NCBI GenBank assembly: GCA_016794925.1
Contig: JAEUIW010000001.1
Span: 186,001 to 250,000, forward strand
Origin: Phycisphaerae bacterium
GTDB lineage: Bacteria > Planctomycetota > Phycisphaerae > Phycisphaerales > UBA1924
Direction of reading: 5' to 3'
DNA: 64,000 nucleotides
The position numbers were made by a program, and so were the translations under genes. A model generated the notes under the pieces. The model worked only from the letters and a program-made list of their open reading frames with translations, made no database searches and was not told where the DNA came from. Within the stretch, counting starts at the first letter, position 1; each line of letters opens with the position of its first letter. This document shows positions 43,078 through 52,306 of the stretch, piece after piece.

Positions 43078-44435
43078 CGCGCGCCGTCGTGGCACATATC
43101 GAGCACGGTGGCCGCGTGGGCCGTGGCGCTGTCGCTGCGCTCCTGGCGATGGGGACGTTAATGGGGTTGGGCTGCCGCAGCATCGAGCGCGTCGGCGTGG
43201 CCCCGGAACGGCTGCAGGAATCGATCGACGACGCGTTGGTTTCGCAAGGTCTTTGGCCCGCGCGCTACCGCCGCCCGGCCGAAGGGGTGCAGGGCGTGAT
43301 CCGTGAACTCGATCTGAACGCCGCTCCGGAACCGGTGGAGTCGCACGCGGCCCGCGTGGCGTCACGCGCGCTCGAAGACGAGGCCGACGGCGATGCGGCG
43401 GTGCTCGGGCTTGATCGCCCGGGTGCGTACCTCTCGGAGGGGCCGGGTTCACTCGTTTTCTTTGAGGACAAGGCCCCCTGGCGGCAATGGAAAGACTGGC
43501 CGCCGGAGCGCCAACCCACCTCCGTGTTCAAGTTCATCTCCGCGCGGCGTCACGCTCCTCTGCCGAGGTTGCGATCGTCCGATCGCGGTCGGAATGTCCC
43601 TGTCCTCGAATTGGAGCGAACCTGGTTTGCGTTCTACGACGTGCCCGCGCCGTCGCGCCGTGGGGTCGTGCTGCTCATCCCCGGCATGCTGGGCACCCCG
43701 GGGCCGGTCATCGAGGCTCTGGTGATCGCGCTCCGCGTTGATGGTTGGGCGATCCTCCGCATGTGGTCGCACCCGTCACGCTTCACGGAAAAAATCAGCT
43801 TCAATATCGACCCTCGGGACGGCCTGGGCGAAGAAGCGCAGCGCATCGCCGACGTGCTGGGGAATCGCGCCGCCGAGTGCGCGTACGCTGCGCAAGCCGC
43901 GTTCGCGCATCTCGAGAACCTCGATCCTCGCTTGCGTGACGCGCCGCGAGTGGGGCTCGGCATGAGCGGCGGCGCGATGGTCATGCCGACCGTGATCGCC
44001 CGCGAATCGAGTCGGTACGCCGGCGCTGTGCTCATCGGCGGCGGGGCGGATTTCTGGACCATCGCGGACAGGAGCAACTACCAGGACATGATCGACGCGG
44101 TGCGTTCCGTATGGACCGCCGGCTCTCCGACCGAGCGTGATGGTGCGGACCTCTCCGCGGAGTACCTCCGACGCGCCCCCCTGGACCCGTATCACACCGC
44201 CGCGTCGCTGGTGGGGAAACCAACGTTGCTCCTGCATGCCGCGGCGGACAGGGCGGTGCCCGCCGTGCAGGGCGACCTTCTATGGGAGCGCCTGGGACGT
44301 CCGGAGCGCTGGGCCTGGCCGGTCGGTCACGAAATGCTGTTCGTGATGCTCCCCGGACAGTTTCAGTCCATCATCGAATGGCTCGATCGCTCGGTGCCCG
44401 GCGCCGCGGCCGTCCGCCATTCGCCGTCACCGTGA
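43074..44435 (+). CDS. alpha/beta-hydrolase lipoprotein
   Basis: 453 residues from GTG 43074. The N-terminus is a lipoprotein signal with C34 after GLG (LLAMGTLMGLGC). The hydrolase part (about 200-430) has the nucleophile elbow GMSGG (GLGMSGGAMV), an acid in LLLHAAADRAVPA and a histidine in VGHEML. The first 170 residues of the mature protein are not recognised. An outer-membrane-anchored esterase or peptidase-like enzyme; substrate unknown. Overlaps galE (GTGA) and the following gene (GTGA). Confidence 0.75.
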   Translation: MTRAVVAHIEHGGRVGRGAVAALLAMGTLMGLGCRSIERVGVAPERLQESIDDALVSQGLWPARYRRPAEGVQGVIRELDLNAAPEPVESHAARVASRALEDEADGDAAVLGLDRPGAYLSEGPGSLVFFEDKAPWRQWKDWPPERQPTSVFKFISARRHAPLPRLRSSDRGRNVPVLELERTWFAFYDVPAPSRRGVVLLIPGMLGTPGPVIEALVIALRVDGWAILRMWSHPSRFTEKISFNIDPRDGLGEEAQRIADVLGNRAAECAYAAQAAFAHLENLDPRLRDAPRVGLGMSGGAMVMPTVIARESSRYAGAVLIGGGADFWTIADRSNYQDMIDAVRSVWTAGSPTERDGADLSAEYLRRAPLDPYHTAASLVGKPTLLLHAAADRAVPAVQGDLLWERLGRPERWAWPVGHEMLFVMLPGQFQSIIEWLDRSVPGAAAVRHSPSP

Positions 44436-45412
44436 TCTCCGACGCGGAGCGAGACGTGCGCATCGTCATCAGCCCGTATCATCTGACCACGCGCGAGCCG
44501 CCCGCGATGGTCGCGCTCCTGCTCGCATCGCGGGCGGTGACAATGCTCCCGACGCCCCGCGCGGGAACCGATCGTGCCTCGGTTCGAGAGGCCGGGGAGC
44601 GCACCCCTCGCCTGTTGCAACTCATGGAGTCCTGGGCGTGGTGCGCGCCCCTGTTCGCATCGGGCGTCGCCTCTGCGATTCAGGAGTGTGAGGGCTCCGC
44701 TCCGCTGCTCGAGGACGTGCTGGCGCGGATCGAGACTGAGCCCGAGTTCGAACCGCTCAGGCCGCTGATGCGATCCAACTTCTTCGCCCATGAAGAGAGT
44801 TACCTTGACGCGATCTGTGGAGACGTGCTCAAAGGCGGTCCCGATCCGGGGGTGAGCGTGCCCGTCACGGCCGCGCTCGATGCTCTCGCGTCATCGCGCG
44901 GCATGGTCGTCGCCCGGTCCGACTCCGATTCGCTCGTGCAGCGGGCGGAACGTCGCGCGGCACGCAGGGTCTTCGCCGTGGCCGTGCCCGTGCTTCTGGA
45001 GGCTTCCGGTCGCAGAGTGCTCGAGGCCCGGGCAGTTCTCGCGGACACGCTCGCCGCATTGGGCCGCGCGATGTCGGCGATGTTCGAGAGTCCCGAGCAC
45101 GCCGACGCCGTCCGGGCTGCCGCCGCGGCCTACCGATCGGCGTTCGCGCAGTCGGCGGAGCGGTTGCTGCGCGGCGACGAACAGAGCGGCAACCGAACCC
45201 GTGCCGGATTCGTGGCGATCACGGGAATCGTCCTCCGGGAGAACGCGTCGTTGCTCGCGGCGGCCGAAGTCGCGGCGCGATCGTTCCGCGCTCCCTCGGC
45301 GCAACGCCCCGCCTCGAGCCAGGCGAAGGTAGCCGAGCCAGAACTGCGTGCGATTGTCGTGCGATCCATGTCCGCGGCTCCGCACACGACCGACGACGAG
45401 CGTGCGCCATGA
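44432..45412 (+). CDS. conserved-looking protein of unknown function
   Basis: 326 residues from GTG 44432, overlapping the previous stop by GTGA. No signal peptide or membrane helix. Helical and alanine-rich, starting [20 protein letters not shown] and containing [34 protein letters not shown] do not recognise a family. High GC3 and tight overlaps on both sides (ATGA with the next gene) show it is a real gene. Context suggests a shared function with the hydrolase lipoprotein and the YyaL-DsbD fusion. Confidence 0.7.
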   Translation: MISDAERDVRIVISPYHLTTREPPAMVALLLASRAVTMLPTPRAGTDRASVREAGERTPRLLQLMESWAWCAPLFASGVASAIQECEGSAPLLEDVLARIETEPEFEPLRPLMRSNFFAHEESYLDAICGDVLKGGPDPGVSVPVTAALDALASSRGMVVARSDSDSLVQRAERRAARRVFAVAVPVLLEASGRRVLEARAVLADTLAALGRAMSAMFESPEHADAVRAAAAAYRSAFAQSAERLLRGDEQSGNRTRAGFVAITGIVLRENASLLAAAEVAARSFRAPSAQRPASSQAKVAEPELRAIVVRSMSAAPHTTDDERAP

Positions 45413-47769
45413 ACATCCCCGGACCGCATTCGGCTCGGCCGACAAACCGGCTGTCGCGGCAGAGCAGCCCGTACCTCCGCCAGCACGCCCACAACCCGGT
45501 CGACTGGTTCCCCTGGAGCGAAGAGGCGTTCGAGCAGGCGCGCCGACGTGACGTGCCGATCTTCCTTTCCGTCGGGTACTCGACGTGCTACTGGTGCCAC
45601 GTCATGGAGCGGGAGAGCTTTGAGGATCCCGTGATCGCCGCGATCCTGAACCGTGACTTTGTCAACGTGAAGGTGGACCGGGAAGAACGTCCCGATGTCG
45701 ATGACCTGTACATGACCGCGACCCAGCTATTCACCGGTCACGGGGGATGGCCGATGAGCGTCTTCCTTGAGCCGGGGTCGCTCCGACCTTTTTTCGCCGG
45801 GACGTACTACCCCCCGGAGCCTTCCCACGGCCGCCCGAGTTTCCGGCAACTCCTCGAAGGAATGCACACCGCGTGGCTCGAGCGACGAAACGAAGTCGCT
45901 GCCCAGGCCGCCGAGCTCGCGAACGCCGTGCGTGAGAGGCTGTCGGTCGCGTTCCGGCCTGTCTCGGTTGGAGCGGCGGACGTGAGCGGGGCCGCGTCCG
46001 CGCTCCTGACCATGTTCGATTCGGTGAACGGGGGTTTCGGAGCCGCGCCGAAATTCCCCCAACCGTCCTTCATTGCGTTTCTGCTCGCGGTGCGCGCGCG
46101 TGCCGCGGATCAGGCCACCCGCGCCGCGTGCGAGCGCGCGTGCGCCTTCACGCTCGAGCGGATCGCCAGAGGCGGGATCCATGATCACCTCGCCGGCGGT
46201 TTTCACCGGTACAGCGTGGATGCGCACTGGGTTGTTCCGCACTTTGAGAAGATGCTCTACGACCAGGCGCTGCTTCTGCCCGTGTTTGCGCGGGCCGCCC
46301 TGGCGTTTGAGGATTCTTTCTTTGCGGAGACGGCGCGACGCACCGCGGGATTCGTGCTCCGCGAGATGGCGCATTCGGACGGCGGTTTCTTCAGCGCACT
46401 CGACGCGGAGGTCGGGGGACGCGAGGGTCGCAACTACCTCTGGAGCCCGTCCGAGATGCGAGCGGTGCTCGGGCCAGAGGAGTTCCGGATCGCCGCCGAG
46501 CTCTTTGGTCTCTCTTCGGGGCCGAACTTCCGCGATCCGCATCATCCGGACGAACCACCGTCGAACGTGCTTGTTCTTCCCGAGCGCCCGCGTTCCATCG
46601 CGGCCCGGCTTGGGCTTGATCTCGGCGAGAGTGCCGGACGCTTCGCGCGGATCGTGGAGGCCCTGCGACGAGCGCGCGATCAACGCCCGCAACCACGTCG
46701 CGATGACAAGGTGCTCACGGCGTGGAACGGTCTGATGATCGCCGGCCTCGCCGATGCGGGTACGGCATTGAAGGAACCCGAATTCCTGGCGGCGGCGGAA
46801 CGAGCCGCCGACTTCGCCCTCAAAGCCCTGCGTCGGCCCGAAGACGGCGGATGGTCCCTCGTCCGATCGTGGCGCGAGGGCCCTTCGCCAGTTCCCGCCG
46901 TGCTGGAAGATTACGCGTTTCTCGCGCACGGCCTGCTCGCGCTCGATCGTGCGGGCGCCGGCGAAAATGACCGCTACCGCGCCGGTGCGGTCGAGTTGCT
47001 GCGGGCCGCGGAAGTGCGTTTTTCCGACCCGGCCGGCGGCGGCTACTTCGATTCCATCGCGGGACGATCCGATCTCTTCGTACGACCTCGTTCGACCTAC
47101 GACGGGGCGGTGCCCAGCGCGTCCGCCGTCATGCTGCACAACTGGATCGACCTTCACGAACGGACGGGCGACCGGCGCGTGCTCACGCGTGCGCACGAAC
47201 TGCTCGCGTCACTCAGCCGCGCGATCGCGGAATCACCGATCGCCGCGGTTCACTCGACGCTGGGATTGCTCCGGCTGCTTGATCACGACCCGGTCGCGCT
47301 TTCTGCGGCTCTGCCGCCACCCGCGCCCCGGGAGCATGATGGCAACGAGGTGCCGCCGCCGCCACCCGCGGGAGAGCCTGTTCAGGTCTACGCGGAAGCC
47401 GATGAACTCGTGATCCCGGCGGACCGACCCGTTTCACTGGCGCTCCACGTTCGCGTCGCGCCCGGCTATCACGTCAACTCCGCGGACCCTCAGCCTGACG
47501 GAATCGGCTCGCCGCTGATTCCGCTGAGGGTTGGGCTCACAGACGGAGCCGGGCTGGCGGTCTACGCCGATTATCCCCTGGGGGAGGCGTTGGGTGTTCG
47601 AGGTGAGGTGCGCGTGTATCGCGGCTCGTTCATGCTGCCGGTCGTCATCGAGCGATCCGGTGCGTGGGCCGGCTCGCCGCGGTTGACGTTGACGTACCAG
47701 GCTTGCTCCGACACCGAGTGCATGGTCCCAACGACGGTGAAGCTCGGCATCGTGCTCACGCCGGACTGA
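45409..47769 (+). CDS. YyaL/DUF255 thioredoxin-like protein fused to a DsbD-alpha-like domain
   Basis: 786 residues. Residues about 10-180 are the thioredoxin-like DUF255 domain ([15 protein letters not shown], then STCYWCHVM, with C60 and C63). Residues about 180-620 are the alpha/alpha six-barrel glycosidase-like part of the YyaL/SPATA20 family ([37 protein letters not shown]). Residues about 660-786 resemble the periplasmic alpha domain of DsbD, with a cysteine pair C766/C771 ([11 protein letters not shown]). The fusion joins two redox modules. No signal peptide is visible, which is odd for a DsbD domain. The ATG overlaps the upstream gene by ATGA. Confidence 0.82.
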   Translation: MNIPGPHSARPTNRLSRQSSPYLRQHAHNPVDWFPWSEEAFEQARRRDVPIFLSVGYSTCYWCHVMERESFEDPVIAAILNRDFVNVKVDREERPDVDDLYMTATQLFTGHGGWPMSVFLEPGSLRPFFAGTYYPPEPSHGRPSFRQLLEGMHTAWLERRNEVAAQAAELANAVRERLSVAFRPVSVGAADVSGAASALLTMFDSVNGGFGAAPKFPQPSFIAFLLAVRARAADQATRAACERACAFTLERIARGGIHDHLAGGFHRYSVDAHWVVPHFEKMLYDQALLLPVFARAALAFEDSFFAETARRTAGFVLREMAHSDGGFFSALDAEVGGREGRNYLWSPSEMRAVLGPEEFRIAAELFGLSSGPNFRDPHHPDEPPSNVLVLPERPRSIAARLGLDLGESAGRFARIVEALRRARDQRPQPRRDDKVLTAWNGLMIAGLADAGTALKEPEFLAAAERAADFALKALRRPEDGGWSLVRSWREGPSPVPAVLEDYAFLAHGLLALDRAGAGENDRYRAGAVELLRAAEVRFSDPAGGGYFDSIAGRSDLFVRPRSTYDGAVPSASAVMLHNWIDLHERTGDRRVLTRAHELLASLSRAIAESPIAAVHSTLGLLRLLDHDPVALSAALPPPAPREHDGNEVPPPPPAGEPVQVYAEADELVIPADRPVSLALHVRVAPGYHVNSADPQPDGIGSPLIPLRVGLTDGAGLAVYADYPLGEALGVRGEVRVYRGSFMLPVVIERSGAWAGSPRLTLTYQACSDTECMVPTTVKLGIVLTPD

Positions 47770-47774
47770 CGCGG

Positions 47775-47984
47775 TCAGGATCTCTTGGCGCCCCCCGCAC
47801 CGGCTGGCGTGGGAGCGGCGGGCCCGGCTGCCAGTGGCGGGGCTGGTTTCTGAGGCACCCTGATATTGGTGCCGCAGGTCTTGCACCGTACCGTTTTCCC
47901 GCGCGCGGTGGTCGGGACCGTGAGAATGCTCCGGCAGGTCAGGCTTGGGCACATCATCCGGATTGTTTCGAGGGCGGGCGTCAC
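47775..47984 (-). CDS. small zinc-ribbon protein
   Basis: 69 residues. Two cysteine pairs (CPSLTC, and CKTCGTNIRVP) separated by TVPTTARGKTVR form the short zinc-ribbon found at the start of many planctomycete proteins. The tail is Pro/Ala-rich. Starts at 47957 or 47954 would also keep the ribbon. No strong ribosome binding site. It converges on the YyaL-fusion gene, 5 bp from its stop. Function unknown. Confidence 0.55.
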   Translation of the reverse strand: MTPALETIRMMCPSLTCRSILTVPTTARGKTVRCKTCGTNIRVPQKPAPPLAAGPAAPTPAGAGGAKRS

Positions 47985-48150
47985 GGAGGGTTCTCAAGCA
48001 ATCACATCGGCTCGCGGACCGAGGGCATTCAAGCCGTTGCGCCGCGCTGGCACGATCCGGTCCCAAACGAGCCGCTGGCCCACGTTCTCGGTCTGCTCAG
48101 AACCTACTCTCGATGAGCGGTCTGAAGACGAATGACGCATGATCCCAGAC

Positions 48151-48157
48151 GGGAGGT
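48151..48157 (+). promoter_or_regulatory. purA ribosome binding site favouring a GTG start
   Basis: GGGAGGT, 7-8 nt before GTG 48165. The upstream ATG 48132 in the same frame has no such site, so the protein probably begins at the GTG. Confidence 0.65.
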
Positions 48158-48164
48158 CCGAGAA

Positions 48165-49514
48165 GTGTTGCAATCCGGGACGGTCGGCTCGCGCGATTTC
48201 TCGAATTCGACGCAGCCAGTTGCGGCTGCGTGCACGGCTGTTGTCGGCCTTCAGTGGGGTGACGAGGGCAAGGGCAAGATCGTCGATGCGCTTGCGCCGA
48301 CTCACGATGCGGTGATTCGTTACAACGGCGGAGCGAACGCTGGCCACTCTGTTCAGGTGGGCGGCGAGCGGTACGCGTTGCACCTTGTGCCGTCGGGGAT
48401 CCTGAATCCGGGCAAGCCGGCGGTGATCGCGGGCGGCGTCGTTGTTGATCCCGAGGCACTGCTCAAGGAACTCGACGCCCTCTCGGCTCGCGGGGTGGAC
48501 ATCTCGGGGTTTGTGCTCTCGGATCGCGCGCACGTGGTCATGCCGTACCACAAGGACGAGGATGCGCTGCGCGAGACGATGCTCAAGAACGCGGAGGGTG
48601 GCGAGATCGGAACAACGCGACGAGGCATCGGGCCGTGTTATGCGGACAAGGCCAACCGGTCCTCCGCGATCCGGGTCGGTGACCTGATCCGTCCGGCCGT
48701 GCTCCGGCGCAAGCTGGTCGTGATCGCCCCGTTCAAGTCCGCGGTGCTGTCGGCGATGGGATCCGGGCCCAGGCGCTACGACCCGCACCAGCTCGCGGAG
48801 CAGTTCGAGCGGCTCGGTGAACGTCTCCGTCCCTCGATCACCGACACCGTGTACCTGCTCCACGACATGGTTACGAACGGCAGCAGGCTGCTGTTTGAAG
48901 GCGCGAATGCCACGCTGCTGGATGTGGACCATGGCACCTATCCGTTCGTCACGGCGTCGGGCTGTTCCGTGCTGGGAATTCCAGCGGGTACCGGAGTGCC
49001 CGGCGTACGCATCGGCGATGCCCTCGGGGTCATGAAAGCGTACTCCACCAGAGTGGGGGGTGGTCCGTTCCCGACGGAGTTGCAGGGGGACGTCGCGCAC
49101 CGCATCCGTGAACGTGGGCGCGAATACGGCACGACCACCGGGCGGCCCCGCCGGGTGGGCTGGTTGGACCTCGTGGCGGTCCGCTACTCGGCGATGATCA
49201 ATGGAGTGAATGCCCTGGTTGTGACACTCTTGGACGTGCTCAGCGGGTTTGAGGAGATAAGAGTCTGCACCTCGTACCAAACCCCCTCCGGCGAGACCCG
49301 TCGCTTTCTCCCTGACGGCGATGCGCTCAAGGCCGTCGAACCGATTTACACGACCATCGCCGGTTTCGGCGAAGACCTGAGCACGGTCCGATCGGAGCGA
49401 GACTTGCCGCCTGCCGCGCGCGCGTACCTGGCATTGATCGAACGCGAGGTTGGGGTGAAAGTCCGCTATGTGGGCGTTGGGCCTGATCGGCAACAGACCA
49501 TCGCCCTATCGTGA
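48165..49514 (+). CDS. purA: adenylosuccinate synthetase
   Basis: 449 residues from GTG 48165. It commits IMP to AMP synthesis using GTP and aspartate. GDEGKGK P-loop (VVGLQWGDEGKGKIVDAL), NGGANAGHSV, EGGEIGTTRRGIGPCYADK, and the DVDHGTYPFVTAS region are family hallmarks. About 25 residues precede the normal start of the family, and 36 would if ATG 48132 were used. uppS follows within 50 bp. Confidence 0.94.
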   Translation: MLQSGTVGSRDFSNSTQPVAAACTAVVGLQWGDEGKGKIVDALAPTHDAVIRYNGGANAGHSVQVGGERYALHLVPSGILNPGKPAVIAGGVVVDPEALLKELDALSARGVDISGFVLSDRAHVVMPYHKDEDALRETMLKNAEGGEIGTTRRGIGPCYADKANRSSAIRVGDLIRPAVLRRKLVVIAPFKSAVLSAMGSGPRRYDPHQLAEQFERLGERLRPSITDTVYLLHDMVTNGSRLLFEGANATLLDVDHGTYPFVTASGCSVLGIPAGTGVPGVRIGDALGVMKAYSTRVGGGPFPTELQGDVAHRIRERGREYGTTTGRPRRVGWLDLVAVRYSAMINGVNALVVTLLDVLSGFEEIRVCTSYQTPSGETRRFLPDGDALKAVEPIYTTIAGFGEDLSTVRSERDLPPAARAYLALIEREVGVKVRYVGVGPDRQQTIALS

Positions 49515-49556
49515 ACCACCGTGAGTGGCGTGCGTACACACGGGATCCTCGCGCCG

Positions 49557-50477
49557 ATGCCGGTTTCGGATTTCCGGCCGATCGCGCAACGCCGGGAGTT
49601 TCGCGTGGCGTCGAGTCAAAGTCCATCGAAGACCGTTTCCGCTGCGGACAGGCAGGCGGCGCCCGTTGGCGCGGACGCGGAAGCACGATCCATCGTCGAG
49701 CGGATGCGCCGGACGAACCCCAAGGCCGATCCCATCGGGCGGCTCCCCGACGTTCACCCGTCGCGGATCCCGCGCCACGTCGCGATCATCATGGACGGCA
49801 ACGGTCGATGGGCTCAGAGGAAAGGGCTGCACCGAGTGTTCGGGCACCAGGCCGGCGCGAAAGTCGTGCGCTCAATTGTCGAGGAGGCCGGAGCGCTGGG
49901 CATTGAGGTCGTCACGCTGTATTCGTTTTCGCTCGACAACTGGAAGCGCCCGCCCGAGGAAGTCCAGGCCCTCATGGCCCTGTACCTGCAGTATCTGGCA
50001 CGGGAGCGGCGCGAGCTGATCGAGGAGAACATCCGCTTCGTGCAGGTCGGCCGGAGAGAGGGATTGCCGCCGGAGGTTCTGTGCGCGGTTGACGATCTCA
50101 TGGAGGCCACCCGCGGGAACACCCGGGCGACGCTCTGCCTGGCGGTTAACTACGGCTCCCGGGGTGAGATCGTTGATGCGGCGCGGTCCTTGGCAAGGAG
50201 GGTCAAGGATGGTTCGCTTGAGCCCGAGCAGATCGACGAGTCGGTGTTCGAGCGACACCTGTACACCGCGGGCCTGCCCGACCCCGACCTGCTGATCCGC
50301 ACCGCGGGCGAGCGAAGGCTGAGCAATTACCTGCTCTGGCAGATCAGTTACGCGGAGTTGCACATCACCGACGTGCTGTGGCCCGATTTCTCGGTGCAGG
50401 AGCTCTACACCGCGATCCGTGACTACGCGTCCCGATCGCGCCGCTTCGGCGGGCTGACCGAGGGGCCGCTGTTCTGA
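49557..50477 (+). CDS. uppS: undecaprenyl diphosphate synthase
   Basis: 306 residues. A cis-prenyltransferase making the C55 carrier for cell envelope polymers. IIMDGNGRWAQRKGL with the catalytic Asp, SLDNWKRP, AVNYGSRGEIVDA and LIRTAGERRLSNYLLWQ. The first about 75 residues are an unusual polar extension (VERMRRTNPKADPIGRLPDV) ahead of the normal start. ATG 49557 is chosen; GTG 49521 gives 12 more residues. cdsA follows, the common uppS-cdsA pair. Confidence 0.93.
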   Translation: MPVSDFRPIAQRREFRVASSQSPSKTVSAADRQAAPVGADAEARSIVERMRRTNPKADPIGRLPDVHPSRIPRHVAIIMDGNGRWAQRKGLHRVFGHQAGAKVVRSIVEEAGALGIEVVTLYSFSLDNWKRPPEEVQALMALYLQYLARERRELIEENIRFVQVGRREGLPPEVLCAVDDLMEATRGNTRATLCLAVNYGSRGEIVDAARSLARRVKDGSLEPEQIDESVFERHLYTAGLPDPDLLIRTAGERRLSNYLLWQISYAELHITDVLWPDFSVQELYTAIRDYASRSRRFGGLTEGPLF

Positions 50478-50516
50478 GCCCGAGCGGATCGGGATGCGGG
50501 CCGCTACAGTGAGTAC

Positions 50517-51392
50517 TTGCTCCGCGACCGTCTGCTCTATGGCGCGCTGCTCATCGCTCTTGTCGTCGGCCTGCTCTGGGCCGACGAGAAGCTGGGCGCG
50601 GTGCGCGTTGGTCAGGTGGTCCTCCCGCCCGGACTCCCGATGCTCGCGCTGTGCCTTGCGGCGATGGCGCCCGCTTCCGTCGAATTCGCGCGCATGTTCG
50701 AACGCAAGGGTGTTTCGGTGTGCGCGCCTGTTCTCTATGGCTGCGGAGCGACCGGGTTGTTGTCGGTCTGGCTTGCTCCGACATTGTCGCAGGCACGCGG
50801 TCCCGAACTCGTCGCCGCCGCCGGAGCGGTCGCCATCGCGGGCGCGGCACTTGCGCATCTACGCGCACGCAAGCCGGAGGGATTCCTCGGAGCGATCGGG
50901 GCCGCTTCGGCGGCGTTCATCTACCTGGGGCTGCTCGCGGGCTTCGTGCTGGCGCTGCGACGGGATTTTTCCGCGTGGACCGTGCTCGCGGTCATCTTGA
51001 TCACCAAAGCGTGCGACAGCGGCGCGTACTTCACGGGCCGCTCCCTCGGTCGCCACAAGCTCATTGCGTGGCTGAGCCCCGGAAAGACCTGGGAGGGGTT
51101 GGTCGGGGGGTTGGCCTGGGGAGCGGGTGCGGCCGCGCTGTTCGCGAATGGTGAGGAGTTTCTCCCGGGCCTGTCGATCGCTGACGCGGCGGTATTTGGA
51201 GCGGGACTCGGCCTCTGCGGTCAAGCAGGCGACCTGTTTGCCAGCGCAATCAAGCGCGACTCGGGTTTGAAGGACTCCAGTTCAATTCTCCCTGGGTTTG
51301 GGGGGGTGATGGACATGATTGACTCGCCCTTGTGGGTTGCACCGTGTGCGTTTTGGGTATTGAGCATTTGTGGAAACCCGGCCGCGCCCTAG
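50517..51392 (+). CDS. cdsA: phosphatidate cytidylyltransferase
   Basis: 291 residues, about seven or eight membrane segments. It makes CDP-diacylglycerol. C-terminal signature: CGQAGDLFASAIKRDSGLKDSS, PGFGGVMDMIDS; the consensus histidine and arginine (PGHGG, DRxD) are replaced by F and M here. SPGKTWEGLVGG is also present. The only in-frame start that preserves the N-terminus is TTG 50517, just after uppS; no better ATG exists. Confidence in the start is low. Confidence 0.85.
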   Translation: MLRDRLLYGALLIALVVGLLWADEKLGAVRVGQVVLPPGLPMLALCLAAMAPASVEFARMFERKGVSVCAPVLYGCGATGLLSVWLAPTLSQARGPELVAAAGAVAIAGAALAHLRARKPEGFLGAIGAASAAFIYLGLLAGFVLALRRDFSAWTVLAVILITKACDSGAYFTGRSLGRHKLIAWLSPGKTWEGLVGGLAWGAGAAALFANGEEFLPGLSIADAAVFGAGLGLCGQAGDLFASAIKRDSGLKDSSSILPGFGGVMDMIDSPLWVAPCAFWVLSICGNPAAP

Positions 51393-51488
51393 AGAATGAG
51401 GTATGATGGTGAAGAAGGTGGGCGGCATGGTGGCGGGCGAAGCGGGGGCTCCGATTGAGCCGCGGCAGCGCCCTTGGTGGAGGCCTGA

Positions 51489-52274
51489 ATGAGCGTCACG
51501 GCCAAACTGTTGCGAGTCTTTCGGGTGGACCAGCAGTTGCGGGGGTTGCAGAGCAGATTGCAGACGAGCAAGCGGTTTCTCGCGGCGCAGAGCGAGCAGC
51601 AGCAAGGTCTGGACGCCAAGCGGAAGGCGCTTGAGGGCCAAGTCCGTCAGCTTCGCGCGACGCTCGCGAATGAAGAGGGCGAGGTTCAGAGGATCGAAGC
51701 CCGGTCCGTGGTGCTGCGCGAGCAGATGAACAATGCCAAGACGAACAAGGAATATTCGGCGTTCCTGGCCGAGCTGAACACGCTCAAGAACGAAAAATCT
51801 AAGCACGAGACGGCCGCGCTCGAGCATATGAGCGGCGTCGAGGCGCTCGACAGGCAGGTCGCTGAAATCGTGGCCCAGCTGGACGAACGATCGAGGATGG
51901 TGGCCCAGGCGGACAAGGACTGCAAGTCCAAGGAGACGGAAATCCGCGATCGCGTCGACGAACTCAAGTCTCAGCGAGACGTGCTGGCGAAGGACGTGCC
52001 GGCTCCCGCGCTGGCGGCGCTCGAGGCTCTCATCGTTTCTCGTGGCGATGAGGCCATGTGCGGCGTGGACGTGCTCGACCGTCGCAATCACGAGTACACC
52101 TGCGGCGGCTGCATGATGGCAATTCCGATGGAGCGTGTGAATTCGCTGGTGAGGGGCAACCTGACCAATTGCCCGAGTTGCCAGTGCATCCTCTACACCG
52201 AGGAAGAGCTCATCGTGTCGCGCAAGGGCACATCGAAGCCCGCCAAGAGTGGCGCGGCGGCGGACCGGGTCTGA
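51489..52274 (+). CDS. coiled-coil hairpin protein with C-terminal zinc ribbon (CT398-like)
   Basis: 261 residues. Long coiled coils (about 20-170, e.g. LRGLQSRLQTSKRFLAAQSEQQQ) then a C4 zinc ribbon: YTCGGCMMAIPMERV and LTNCPSCQCILYTEEEL. This matches the CT398/YbgI-associated family (C4-type zinc ribbon domain-containing protein). In Chlamydia the homologue interacts with sigma-54 and type III secretion parts. The presence of a sigma-54 activator in this genome makes that notable but not proven. Confidence 0.78.
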   Translation: MSVTAKLLRVFRVDQQLRGLQSRLQTSKRFLAAQSEQQQGLDAKRKALEGQVRQLRATLANEEGEVQRIEARSVVLREQMNNAKTNKEYSAFLAELNTLKNEKSKHETAALEHMSGVEALDRQVAEIVAQLDERSRMVAQADKDCKSKETEIRDRVDELKSQRDVLAKDVPAPALAALEALIVSRGDEAMCGVDVLDRRNHEYTCGGCMMAIPMERVNSLVRGNLTNCPSCQCILYTEEELIVSRKGTSKPAKSGAAADRV

Positions 52275-52306
52275 GGCCTCGGGCCGGGGTGCAGGACGAA
52301 CCGGGC

